Positions 1 to 7,722 of a stretch of DNA of 33,693 nt are shown in pieces. The DNA lies in NCBI GenBank assembly GCA_002699615.1, contig PAAM01000009.1, forward strand, positions 1 through 33,693, read 5' to 3'. Made by a program: the position numbers and the translations under genes. The notes under the pieces are model-generated. The model saw only the letters and a program-made list of their open reading frames with translations, had not been told where the DNA came from and made no database searches. The number at the start of each line of letters is the position of its first letter. The first letter of the stretch is position 1. This DNA is from Rhodobiaceae bacterium (GTDB taxonomy: Bacteria; Pseudomonadota; Alphaproteobacteria; Rhizobiales; TMED25).

Positions 1-274
1 TCTTGGTACTTCAAATAAATTATATGATATCGTAGGCCCGATCTGTGAAACGGGTGATTATTTTGCAAAAAATAGGAGTATGAACTCTGTTCAAGTTGGA
101 AGTTTGATAGCAATCAAGTCAACAGGAGCTTATGGATCGGTTCTATCCTCAAATTATAATTCAAGACCACAAATCGCTGAAATAATGGTTCAAGATGATA
201 AATATGAAGTGATTCGTGATAGGGTGGAGGTGAAAGATATTCTTGCTCGTGAGAGGATAGCGAATTGGTTATAA
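1..274 (+). CDS. lysA: Diaminopimelate decarboxylase, C-terminal end (partial)
   Basis: The reading frame is open from base 2 to the stop at 274 and carries the last 90 residues of a PLP-dependent meso-diaminopimelate decarboxylase, which makes L-lysine from meso-DAP. The recognisable pieces are the VGPICETGD motif, whose Cys and Glu belong to the active site across the dimer interface, and the later SSNYNSRP motif, whose Tyr lies near the PLP. The 5' part, with the PLP-binding lysine, lies outside the window. An internal ATG at 80 is not the start, because the CETGD motif is upstream of it in the same frame. ftsE follows 14 bases after the stop on the same strand, so the two are probably co-transcribed. 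The assignment is firm despite truncation. Confidence 0.93.
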   Translation, partial: LGTSNKLYDIVGPICETGDYFAKNRSMNSVQVGSLIAIKSTGAYGSVLSSNYNSRPQIAEIMVQDDKYEVIRDRVEVKDILARERIANWL

Positions 275-288
275 ATTTTTAGAATAAA

Positions 289-963
289 ATGGCGAACACC
301 TTATTATCTTTAGAGCAGATATACCATAGATACAGTATATCCAGAGATATTTTTAATGATATTACTTTAAATATTGGTGAAGGTGATTTTTATTGTGTTA
401 CAGGATCATCTGGGGCAGGTAAAAGTACATTTCTGAAGCTTCTGTCGTCATCATTGAAACCAACAAGTGGAAATATTTCATTTAATGGCAGTAATTTTAA
501 CGATATAGCTCAAAATAAACTCTATCATATAAAGCGACAAATTGGCTTTGTTTTTCAAGATTTTAGGCTTTTACCACATTTGACAACATATGAAAATGTC
601 GCATTACCATTAAAAGTTCAAAATAAAAAGGAAAAGAACTATAAAATGGATGTGGTAGAGCTCTTAAATTGGGTTAATCTCGAGCATTGTACCCATAGTT
701 ATCCAAATTATTTGTCCGGCGGAGAACAACAAAGGGCAGCAATTGCAAGAGCTGTTATAACATCACCGAAACTTATTCTCGCTGACGAACCAACTGGTAA
801 TGTTGATAATGAAAATACAAAAAAAATTCTCAGCCTATTCAATGAAATGAACAAATTAGGAACGACCGTTATCATAGCAACGCATGACGAGAATGTCCTA
901 TCTCAAAGCAGGGCTACTATTATTGAAATTGAAAATAATAAAATTAAAATAAAAGATAAATGA
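289..963 (+). CDS. ftsE: Cell division ATP-binding protein FtsE
   Basis: This is a 224-residue ABC ATPase, the cytoplasmic partner of FtsX in the divisome complex that controls peptidoglycan hydrolysis at the septum. Walker A is GSSGAGKST (residues 39-47), the Q-loop glutamine is near residue 90, the signature LSGGEQQ is at 142-148, Walker B LILADEP at 162-168 and the switch histidine in ATHDE at 199. The stretch after Walker B (TGNVD) and the total length are typical of FtsE/LolD-type ATPases; the directly following ftsX-like gene decides for FtsE. The stop codon overlaps the ftsX start as ATGA, which implies translational coupling. Confidence 0.95.
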   Translation: MANTLLSLEQIYHRYSISRDIFNDITLNIGEGDFYCVTGSSGAGKSTFLKLLSSSLKPTSGNISFNGSNFNDIAQNKLYHIKRQIGFVFQDFRLLPHLTTYENVALPLKVQNKKEKNYKMDVVELLNWVNLEHCTHSYPNYLSGGEQQRAAIARAVITSPKLILADEPTGNVDNENTKKILSLFNEMNKLGTTVIIATHDENVLSQSRATIIEIENNKIKIKDK

Positions 964-1598
964 AATTAATAAATAAGGTTATAAATAAATCTGAGGCGAA
1001 GAGAACATTAAAACAACTCGCTCCAAAGCCTGCATCAATTATTTCCCGTACGAGTTTTCACAGCAAGTATTTATTAATTGTAATATCCCTTCTAAGTTAT
1101 CTGATAACTATTCTCTTGACATCCTTCGTCATACTCATTGGACAACCGGAATTCTCAGCATTATCAATAGGCATGATACAAGGAAGCCTTGTATCATGGT
1201 TAATATTAATTTTTATAATTTTTATAATTATTGCATATATAACGATTTACGGGACTTATACATCAATTATGTATAATAGGAATACAATAAATTTATTAAT
1301 ACAATTAGGAGCAACAAATAATTTTGTGATAAGCAAAATTATTTTCTCTTTCACAAAAATTAGTTTTACAGCTGGATTAACAGGATCATTTGCAGGGTTA
1401 ATAACCATTATTTTCATCAATCCATTTCTGCTTCAAATAAGTGGATTATTAAGTAATATTTCGGATTTAGTGGTTGTATCAACCAGCTCGGTTTTTGATC
1501 AATATTATGTATTTATATCATTGCCTTTATTCATTACCATTATGTGTGCTGTATCCTCATACTTGACCGTCAAAAGATTAATAAAAAAATATTACTAA
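960..1598 (+). CDS. ftsX: Cell division protein FtsX, short form lacking most of the periplasmic loop
   Basis: This 212-residue membrane protein overlaps ftsE by four bases and has the FtsX layout: a basic cytoplasmic N-terminus (1-36), TM1 (about 37-60), TM2 (about 77-100), a cytoplasmic segment with the typical NLLIQLGATNNFVISK pattern, TM3 (about 128-155) and TM4 (about 182-205), then a basic tail. FtsX proteins are usually about 300 residues or more, because a folded domain of roughly 100 residues sits between TM1 and TM2 and recruits a periplasmic hydrolase activator such as EnvC. Here that loop is only about 15 residues. There is no frame break, so this is a compact version and not a disrupted gene. 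How it could transmit ATPase action to the periplasm is unknown. Confidence 0.85.
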   Translation: MKLINKVINKSEAKRTLKQLAPKPASIISRTSFHSKYLLIVISLLSYLITILLTSFVILIGQPEFSALSIGMIQGSLVSWLILIFIIFIIIAYITIYGTYTSIMYNRNTINLLIQLGATNNFVISKIIFSFTKISFTAGLTGSFAGLITIIFINPFLLQISGLLSNISDLVVVSTSSVFDQYYVFISLPLFITIMCAVSSYLTVKRLIKKYY

Positions 1599-1613
1599 GC
1601 CGATAATAGCGGG

Positions 1614-2216
1614 ATGTTAAAATCACTGAAAATAATTAAAAAAATAGTATTCTTTTTATGTATTTTTATTCTTCTTGTAGATATCCTTGGTTTTGTAAGA
1701 ATATTCAAAATGAGCCCTAGTGATATTAATCAACTAAGCAACATAGATGGCATTGTTGTATTCACCGGAGGTGAAAATCGCGTGAAAACTGCGGTTGAGT
1801 TGCTTTCGGTCGGTATTGCAAATCACCTATTCATATCGGGTGTAAATCCAGGAACAAATAAATACGATATATCGAAGCAAATGCTATCTGATTTCAATCT
1901 AATCGACTGCTGCATAGATCTTGGACGCAATGCGAAAAATACCTTTGAAAATGCATTAGAAACTGCAAATTGGATAGAGGAAAATGAATATAAAAATATA
2001 ATTATAGTAACTTCTGATTATCATATGAAAAGAAGTTTGCATATAATAAAAAATTTTAGTAAAAGTACAAACTTTTTCCCACACCACGTCCAAAGTAAAA
2101 TCCTCAACGACATGAACATAACAAAATTTGAAAAACTTAGGATAGTTCTACTTGAGTATTCTAAATATTTATATACACGTTTAAGATTGTTATTCGAATT
2201 TAATCAGGTGACATAA
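1614..2216 (+). CDS. YdcF/SanA/ElyC-family (DUF218) membrane-anchored protein
   Basis: The 200-residue protein has one N-terminal membrane segment (about residues 9-30) and then a DUF218 Rossmann-like domain. Diagnostic stretches are DGIVVFTGGENR, the ISGVN strand end, the NTFENALETANWI helix with its conserved Asn/Glu, and IIIVTSDYHMKRS. Members of this family sit in the inner membrane; E. coli SanA and ElyC affect envelope integrity and peptidoglycan or lipid-carrier metabolism, but the biochemical activity is not settled. It lies 15 bases after ftsX and its stop directly abuts the plsC start. The ftsE-ftsX-YdcF-plsC order is common in alphaproteobacteria and supports an envelope role. Confidence 0.85.
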   Translation: MLKSLKIIKKIVFFLCIFILLVDILGFVRIFKMSPSDINQLSNIDGIVVFTGGENRVKTAVELLSVGIANHLFISGVNPGTNKYDISKQMLSDFNLIDCCIDLGRNAKNTFENALETANWIEENEYKNIIIVTSDYHMKRSLHIIKNFSKSTNFFPHHVQSKILNDMNITKFEKLRIVLLEYSKYLYTRLRLLFEFNQVT

Positions 2217-2927
2217 ATGATAAGATCTTTGATATATTATATTATTTTTTCATTAAATTTATTAATATTTTCTATTATTTTTTTACCTCTCTTTTTTTTA
2301 CCAAGATCAATGGGACTGTTAGTCTTAACCTTCTGGGCACGTGTGTCTCAGAGCATACTTTTCTATTTGTGTGAGGTGGATTTTGAAGTGTATGGACAAG
2401 AATATATTCCAAAAAAAAGAGCGTTGATTGCTTCAAAACACCAATCAACTTGGGAGACAATAAATTTTCTTCATATTTTAGACCAGCCTCCTGTGATGAT
2501 TCTAAAAAAGGAACTACTATTTATCCCGTTCTTTGGTCAATATGCGCTAAAATTTGGTAACATTGCGATCAATAGAAAAGCTGGGGTTTCTGCAATTAAG
2601 GATATGGTAAAAAAAGCAAAAAAAAGTAGAGATCAAAATAGGTCGATACTTATATTTCCAGAAGGCACAAGAAGCGCAATTAACTCAGACCCTGAGTACA
2701 AAAGAGGTATATTAGCATTATATAAAAATTTAAAAATACCATGTGTACCCGTTGCATTAAATTCGGGGCTATTCTGGCCAAAAAATAAATTGATGAAAAA
2801 GCCAGGAAAAATATCGGTTGAATTTCTGAAGCCCATTGAACCCGGGCTTGAAGATGATGAATTCATGAGGCAATTGCAAACTCGTATTGAAGATACAACC
2901 AATATACTGATCAAGAAACACGAGTAG
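2217..2927 (+). CDS. plsC: 1-acyl-sn-glycerol-3-phosphate acyltransferase
   Basis: This 236-residue enzyme adds the second acyl chain to lysophosphatidic acid to give phosphatidic acid, at the cytoplasmic face of the inner membrane. It has an N-terminal hydrophobic region (about 1-50), acyltransferase motif I at KHQSTWE (His75, Glu80), motif II in the GNIAINR region (114-120) and motif III FPEGTRS (147-153). The usual HX4D catalytic pair appears here as HX4E, a conservative change worth noting. The start codon follows the stop of the YdcF gene with no spacer. The 3' end is six bases from the convergent tyrA, and no hairpin terminator is visible between them. Confidence 0.92.
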   Translation: MIRSLIYYIIFSLNLLIFSIIFLPLFFLPRSMGLLVLTFWARVSQSILFYLCEVDFEVYGQEYIPKKRALIASKHQSTWETINFLHILDQPPVMILKKELLFIPFFGQYALKFGNIAINRKAGVSAIKDMVKKAKKSRDQNRSILIFPEGTRSAINSDPEYKRGILALYKNLKIPCVPVALNSGLFWPKNKLMKKPGKISVEFLKPIEPGLEDDEFMRQLQTRIEDTTNILIKKHE

Positions 2928-2933
2928 GAAGTT

Positions 2934-3842
2934 CTATTCGGACTCCAATTTTTTTATTGAATCTAAGATTTTATCACGTTTATTGCGTGAATCTGTAAAT
3001 ATATTCTCCAATTTATTTCCATTTCCAGTTTTAATATTATCCTTTAGTTCAGCGAAGCCCTCTATAAAGCTATCAAGTATTTCTATCACCGCATCTTTAT
3101 TGTTCAGAAAAATATCCCTCCACATAATCGGATCCGATGACGCAACCCTTGTGTAATCGAGAAATCCTCCCGCTGCGTATTTTGTAATTTCCTGATTTTT
3201 ATTATTTTCTAGTTTGGCTGCGGTATCAACAAGATTAAATGCGACTAAATGGGGTAAATGACTAATTGTCGCTAGGACAAGATCATGCATTTCAGGTGAC
3301 ATAGTATCAACAAACATTCCAAGTTCTTCCCAAAAAGAAATTACTTTATTCAACTGTACTTTATCTGTTTTGGTATATGGTGTTAATAGACAGCATTTTT
3401 TATTAAATAATTCAGCGAAACCTGACTCTGGCCCTGAAAACTCAGTGCCCGCAATGGGATGCCCTGGTATAAAACTTACACCGTCTGGTAAGTGCTCGTC
3501 AATTTGATCAATAACTGCTTTTTTTACGGAACCAACATCTGTTATGATTGAACCCCTTTTCAGGTGTCCCTTGATCTCTTTCATAATGTCAGCATTTGAT
3601 CCAACAGGGGCACATAAGATTATTAAATCGGCATCATTTACTGCTCCAGCGGATGTATCAAAAATTCTATCCATATAACCAAGTTCTCCAGCTTTCTCTC
3701 TCGTAGCAGCTGTTTTGGCATAACCAAAAACCCTTCTGGCAATTCTATTTTTTTTAATCCCTCTAGCAATTGATGAACCTATCAGTCCAATACCAATTAT
3801 TGCAACTGTATCAAATATTATATTTTCTGATTTCATGTCCAT
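2934..3842 (-). CDS. tyrA: Prephenate/arogenate (cyclohexadienyl) dehydrogenase
   Basis: This 302-residue enzyme of the TyrA family oxidatively decarboxylates prephenate or arogenate on the tyrosine branch. The N-terminal Rossmann fold shows GIGLIGSS (GxGxxG at 17-22). Further family marks are LIILCAPVG, the ITDVGSVK segment, FIPGHPIAGTE with the catalytic histidine, and the helical C-terminal dimer domain with ATISHLPHLVAFNL. No ACT domain follows, so feedback by tyrosine, if present, is not through ACT. Two ATGs lie two codons apart (3842 and 3836); either may be used. It is the last gene of a set with hisC and chorismate mutase. Cofactor and substrate preference cannot be read from sequence. 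Confidence 0.92.
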   Translation of the reverse strand: MDMKSENIIFDTVAIIGIGLIGSSIARGIKKNRIARRVFGYAKTAATREKAGELGYMDRIFDTSAGAVNDADLIILCAPVGSNADIMKEIKGHLKRGSIITDVGSVKKAVIDQIDEHLPDGVSFIPGHPIAGTEFSGPESGFAELFNKKCCLLTPYTKTDKVQLNKVISFWEELGMFVDTMSPEMHDLVLATISHLPHLVAFNLVDTAAKLENNKNQEITKYAAGGFLDYTRVASSDPIMWRDIFLNNKDAVIEILDSFIEGFAELKDNIKTGNGNKLENIFTDSRNKRDKILDSIKKLESE

Positions 3843-3874
3843 AATTTTATTAAACCTTTAAAGGTGCTATTTAT

Positions 3875-5008
3875 CTATGGAAAGCCACCTTGCCTCATAT
3901 ATTCTCGTATTTTTTCTAGGACAAAATTATTTTGTTCCCTCTTACCAATCGTAATTCTTAAATGACACGATAGCCCATAATCTACAACATTTCTTACATA
4001 AATATTATTATGAATTAGATACTTATTCATATTTTCGGCTATTTCTTGATCGCCCATGAAACCGATGAAATCAATATTTGTTAAATCCAATAGTAAAAAA
4101 TTTGCAGCTCCACCTGTTGTTGGTATCATAATCTCCCTATACTCTTCTAATAGATTGACCTTTTCTTCAGTATTGAAATCGACTGATTTTTTAACATGAT
4201 CTTGATCATCGAGCGCTGCAGCTCCTGCATTTATTGCAGCCGTCGATAAATTGAAAGGACCTCTTATTTTATTAAGTGTTTCAATTATGTGTGATGGAGC
4301 ATACGCCCACCCAATTCTGAGTGCAGCAAGAGCATAAACCTTTGAAAAAGTTCTTGTCATTACAGTGTTGACTGCATCTGAAATGAGGCTTTTACCGTCA
4401 ATATAATCTTCCTCTTGGGCATATTCGGCATATGCGCCATCAATTACCAATAGTACACTCTCAGGTAATCGATCCCGGAGTTCATATAACTCGTTTTTAT
4501 TTAAATATGACCCAGTGGGGTTATTTGGATTTGCAATAAATACAATCTTTGTTTTTTTTGTGACGCAGCTGATAATATTATCTATATTTGCCTTGAGCCC
4601 ATCTTCTTTTGCAGCGATTGGAGTCCCATTATTTGCTAATGTAATTATTTTGTATAGTAAAAAGGCATGCTCGCTAAAAATTACTTCATCTCCCGGCATT
4701 AAATAAGCAGCTGCGATTAGGTTTAAAATTTCATCGGATCCCGCACCACATATAATGTTATTTACATTTATATTATGCAGTTCTGCTATTTTTTCTTTCA
4801 AAAGAGTACTATTGCCATCCGGATATATTGAAAGTGACTTAGCTGAGTCAATATATGCCTTTATAGCTCTATCACTCGGCCCCAAGGGCGACTCATTTGA
4901 TGATAATTTTAGCGCACCAATCGCTTGGCTACCTTTTCCGCCCTTATAGCGACTTATGCTAAGAATCCCATCGCGGGGTTTTATCAAATTACTCAACTTC
5001 TTCTCCAA
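3875..5008 (-). CDS. hisC: HisC-type aminotransferase (histidinol-phosphate / aromatic)
   Basis: This fold-type I PLP aminotransferase has up to 377 residues. The substrate-binding LSSNESPLGPS, the NPNNPTG motif (160-166), Asp190 with Tyr193 and the Schiff-base lysine in TRTFSKVYALA (Lys223) are all present. The family makes L-histidinol phosphate but often also transaminates prephenate or phenylpyruvate. Placement between chorismate mutase and tyrA suggests the aromatic role, alone or in addition. There is no ATG near the start. In-frame TTG codons occur at 5008, 4996 and 4987; the one at 4996 has GGAG six bases upstream, so the true start may be four codons inside. All options overlap the end of the chorismate mutase gene or abut it. 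Confidence 0.88.
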   Translation of the reverse strand: MEKKLSNLIKPRDGILSISRYKGGKGSQAIGALKLSSNESPLGPSDRAIKAYIDSAKSLSIYPDGNSTLLKEKIAELHNINVNNIICGAGSDEILNLIAAAYLMPGDEVIFSEHAFLLYKIITLANNGTPIAAKEDGLKANIDNIISCVTKKTKIVFIANPNNPTGSYLNKNELYELRDRLPESVLLVIDGAYAEYAQEEDYIDGKSLISDAVNTVMTRTFSKVYALAALRIGWAYAPSHIIETLNKIRGPFNLSTAAINAGAAALDDQDHVKKSVDFNTEEKVNLLEEYREIMIPTTGGAANFLLLDLTNIDFIGFMGDQEIAENMNKYLIHNNIYVRNVVDYGLSCHLRITIGKREQNNFVLEKIREYMRQGGFP

Positions 5009-5801
5009 TTATTATTGGCGTGGCATATCTACCGATACATTGAATTTCGTCAATAATCGAAACTTTATTTAATCTATTATCTATTTTACCTTTAATTGCT
5101 AACAAATAAAATTCTTCTGATAATTTTTTTATAAATTCTGAGTCAATATCTAAATGGTCTTGAAGAAAAGTGGAAAGATATTTTTTATCTGTCGTTTTTG
5201 TCTTATCAATTTTAATTTTATATAGATATGTATCATCTTCTGTAAGCAGTTGATCTTGCTGGCCAATAATATACAGAGTTGGCTCTGCGCTTTTATTTTG
5301 TAGCTGTGGTAATGCGCCTATTACAGATAGTTTTTTTCCATCAATATCAAGTAATGAGGAACTATCATTTTGAATAACGAGGATACATGAACCTATATTT
5401 TTTTCTTTGCTCAGTGAGTCAATCGGTGTCTCATCCTCGATAAGATTATTAATTGAACCGAAATTATGAAGTATTAAATCTCGATTATTTTTCTTGATAT
5501 CTTTCTCTATAATTATATTTAACTTTGATTGTATCGCAGTATTAGCATTAATTATTCCTCGCCAAATACACCAAATTTGATGTAAGTTGAGCGAACCTAA
5601 ATCTGAATTATTTAAATCTCGTAATATTTCCATTTCTCGAGACGGATGAAAAACAGATAAATTATGCGCTTTCTTCACTTTTGCAACTTGTGATGCAATA
5701 TTAGCCCTTTCAATTAGAGTTTTCCGCAAGCGGGCATCAATCTGGTCAAGGCTTATTCTCAGCGCACTGAGTTCACTATTGATTTTTGTTTCATCTACCA
5801 T
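4989..5801 (-). CDS. Chorismate mutase (AroQ class) with long C-terminal extension
   Basis: The 270-residue protein starts at the ATG at 5801; an upstream in-frame extension to 5873 lacks family residues. Residues 8-95 are an AroQ domain that turns chorismate into prephenate. Aligning by eye to the E. coli mutase domain with an offset of four puts the active-site residues at Arg15, Arg32, Lys43, Arg55 and Glu56, with a Gln at 91; the position of E. coli Asp48 is a His here. The remaining 175 residues match nothing I recognise. They show neither a clear prephenate dehydratase nor a clear ACT domain. The gene heads the run with hisC and tyrA and overlaps hisC. It diverges from metX. Confidence 0.82.
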   Translation of the reverse strand: MVDETKINSELSALRISLDQIDARLRKTLIERANIASQVAKVKKAHNLSVFHPSREMEILRDLNNSDLGSLNLHQIWCIWRGIINANTAIQSKLNIIIEKDIKKNNRDLILHNFGSINNLIEDETPIDSLSKEKNIGSCILVIQNDSSSLLDIDGKKLSVIGALPQLQNKSAEPTLYIIGQQDQLLTEDDTYLYKIKIDKTKTTDKKYLSTFLQDHLDIDSEFIKKLSEEFYLLAIKGKIDNRLNKVSIIDEIQCIGRYATPIIIGEEVE

Positions 5802-5989
5802 TTTGCTTAAGTGATTGACAGTTCCATAGTTATTTTTGAAATATAAAGTAAATATTATATCTATATAAAGCATATAGTTGTTAAATAATAGACAATATTT
5901 AAATTTAAATATATCTAAGTTATTCTAATATTAGAGAATTATTAAAATTTCTATGCGTTAATGTGAATATAATAAACCAGTAAAATGAG
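5802..5989. promoter_or_regulatory. Divergent intergenic region between chorismate mutase and metX
   Basis: At 188 bases this is the largest gap in the window and must hold both divergent promoters. It is very AT-rich. I see a 17-base inverted repeat with 6-base arms (5861-5866 and 5872-5877), an 18-base AT-only perfect palindrome (5895-5912) and a 12-base perfect palindrome TCTAATATTAGA (5924-5935). A TATAAT lies at 5968-5973, 16 bases before the metX ATG, but no good -35 pairs with it. Reading leftward, another TATAAT is on the minus strand just inside the first inverted repeat, with a TTAACA 19 bases upstream. The palindromes may be operators or simply chance in AT-rich DNA. Confidence 0.4.
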
Positions 5990-7093
5990 ATGACAAAAAC
6001 AGTCAAATATACCACTAATGATTTTAGTTTAGCTTCAGGAAAGTCAATTTCACCGCTCGAAATTGCATACGAGACATATGGAAAGCTCAATAAAGATAAA
6101 ACAAATGCTGTACTAATCTGTCATGCGCTTACTGGAGACCAATATGCCTGCGCTATTAATCCAATAACAAAAAAACCGGGTTGGTGGGATATTCTAGTTG
6201 GAAAAGGTAAACCAATTGATACTGATAAATATTTCATAATTTGCTCAAATGTTTTGGGAGGCTGCATGGGGACAACCGGACCAAAGTCACATAACTCAAT
6301 CACAAATGAGCCTTACGGACTAAACTTTCCAGTAATAACAGTCAGTGATATGGTAAAATCACAAGTATTACTGCTAGATCACTTGGAAATACAAAAAGTT
6401 TTAACTGTAATTGGTGGGTCGATGGGGGGTATGCAAGTGCTGTCATGGATGTCTGAATATCCAAATCGAATAAAATCAGCAATTCCTATTGCCACTGCAG
6501 CGTACCATACATCACAAAATATTGCGTTCCATGAAGTTGGGAGACAGGCGGTTATGGCAGACCCAAAATGGCATGATGGTAAATACTTTGAGCACAAAAC
6601 ATCACCCGAAAAGGGTCTATCAGTTGCTCGAATGACAGCTCATATTACCTATTTATCTGAAGTCGCCTTACAAAATAAATTTGGAAGAAACCTTCAAGAC
6701 AGAGCAAAAAAAACGTTTAGTTTTGATGCTGACTTTCAAGTTGAGAGCTATCTTCGATATCAAGGTGTAAATTTTGTTAAAAGATTTGATGCAAATAGTT
6801 ATCTTTTCTTAACAAGGGCTATGGATTATTTTGATTTGATATCAGAAAATGATGGAGTGTTGGCAAATGCATTTAGTGATTTAGATGCCTCAGTTTGCGT
6901 TATTTCTTTTACTGGTGATTGGCTATTCCCCTCACTCGAAAGTAAAAAAATTGTGCATGCATTAAATTCAAAGGGTGTTGATGTAAGTTTTATAGACATT
7001 CAGTCGAATAAGGGCCATGACGCCTTTCTGATGGATGAGCCTGCAATGTTCAAAACGATACGCGGCTTTCTGGATGCACAATATATTAAATAA
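5990..7093 (+). CDS. metX: Homoserine O-acyltransferase MetX
   Basis: This 367-residue alpha/beta-hydrolase acylates homoserine from acetyl-CoA (or succinyl-CoA) as the first committed step to methionine. The catalytic triad is visible as Ser144 in IGGSMGGMQ, Asp310 in FTGDWLFPS and His343 in [10 protein letters not shown]. The family motifs HALTGD near the N-terminus and [12 protein letters not shown] (88-99) are intact, and the length is normal. It is followed by metW 23 bases on, the usual MetX/MetW pairing in proteobacteria. Acetyl versus succinyl specificity cannot be decided by eye. I checked the leader for a SAM-II riboswitch and did not find one. Confidence 0.94.
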   Translation: MTKTVKYTTNDFSLASGKSISPLEIAYETYGKLNKDKTNAVLICHALTGDQYACAINPITKKPGWWDILVGKGKPIDTDKYFIICSNVLGGCMGTTGPKSHNSITNEPYGLNFPVITVSDMVKSQVLLLDHLEIQKVLTVIGGSMGGMQVLSWMSEYPNRIKSAIPIATAAYHTSQNIAFHEVGRQAVMADPKWHDGKYFEHKTSPEKGLSVARMTAHITYLSEVALQNKFGRNLQDRAKKTFSFDADFQVESYLRYQGVNFVKRFDANSYLFLTRAMDYFDLISENDGVLANAFSDLDASVCVISFTGDWLFPSLESKKIVHALNSKGVDVSFIDIQSNKGHDAFLMDEPAMFKTIRGFLDAQYIK

Positions 7094-7116
7094 TCATTGA
7101 TAGGTCATGTGAAAAA

Positions 7117-7722
7117 ATGAGTAATAGATCAGATTTTTTAATTATAGAAGAGATGGTGGAGCTTGGTACTAAAGTTTTGGATATTGGCTGTGATGATGGA
7201 TCTCTATTGAAAATGCTACAGGATAGAAAAAAAGTTGACGCACGTGGTATTGAGTTATATTCAGATCGAGTAAATTTGTGCCTTGAAAAAGGCCTACCAG
7301 TTGTGCAAGGGGATGCAAACTGTGACCTTGAAATGTACCCGGATAATAGCTTTGATTATGTCATTTTGAGTAAAACACTTCAATCTGTAAATAAACCACG
7401 AGAAATACTTCAGCAGCTACTTCGCATTGGCAAAAAAGCAATTGTTTCTATACCAAATTTTGGTCATTGGAAAGTCAGGCTTTATCTTACACTAAATGGA
7501 CAAATGCCTATGACTCCATCACTGCCAGCTAAGTGGTATAATACTGAGAATATACACCTGTGTACCATTAATGATTTTTTGAGTTTATGTGATGAAATTA
7601 ATATTGAAATTATCAAATCGGTAGCTCTCGATAAAAATGGAGTACAGTTAAACTTTGCAAACCGTATTCGCTCTGTTAACTTGATAGGTGAACAAGCAAT
7701 ATTTTTACTTAAAAGAAAATAA
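7117..7722 (+). CDS. metW: Methionine biosynthesis protein MetW
   Basis: This 201-residue protein of the MetW family has a class I methyltransferase-like fold. The SAM-site motif reads VLDIGCDDGSLL (20-31), followed by the acidic strand end ARGIELYSD, and by the MetW-typical segments FDYVILSKTLQ, SIPNFGHWKVRLYL and the PMTPSLPAKWYNTENIH stretch. MetW acts with MetX and is needed for full homoserine acylation in several proteobacteria; no methyl transfer has been firmly shown. Its stop overlaps the ATG of the next gene by one base (TAATG), so gloB translation is probably coupled. Confidence 0.92.
   Translation: MSNRSDFLIIEEMVELGTKVLDIGCDDGSLLKMLQDRKKVDARGIELYSDRVNLCLEKGLPVVQGDANCDLEMYPDNSFDYVILSKTLQSVNKPREILQQLLRIGKKAIVSIPNFGHWKVRLYLTLNGQMPMTPSLPAKWYNTENIHLCTINDFLSLCDEINIEIIKSVALDKNGVQLNFANRIRSVNLIGEQAIFLLKRK

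Noticed and set aside
5936-5989. Possible SAM-II riboswitch in the metX leader
   Set aside because: SAM-II elements precede met genes in many alphaproteobacteria, but the leader lacks the GC-rich P1 stem and the conserved GATAAATG-GCTAAA segments; only loose similarity near GCGTTAATG was seen.
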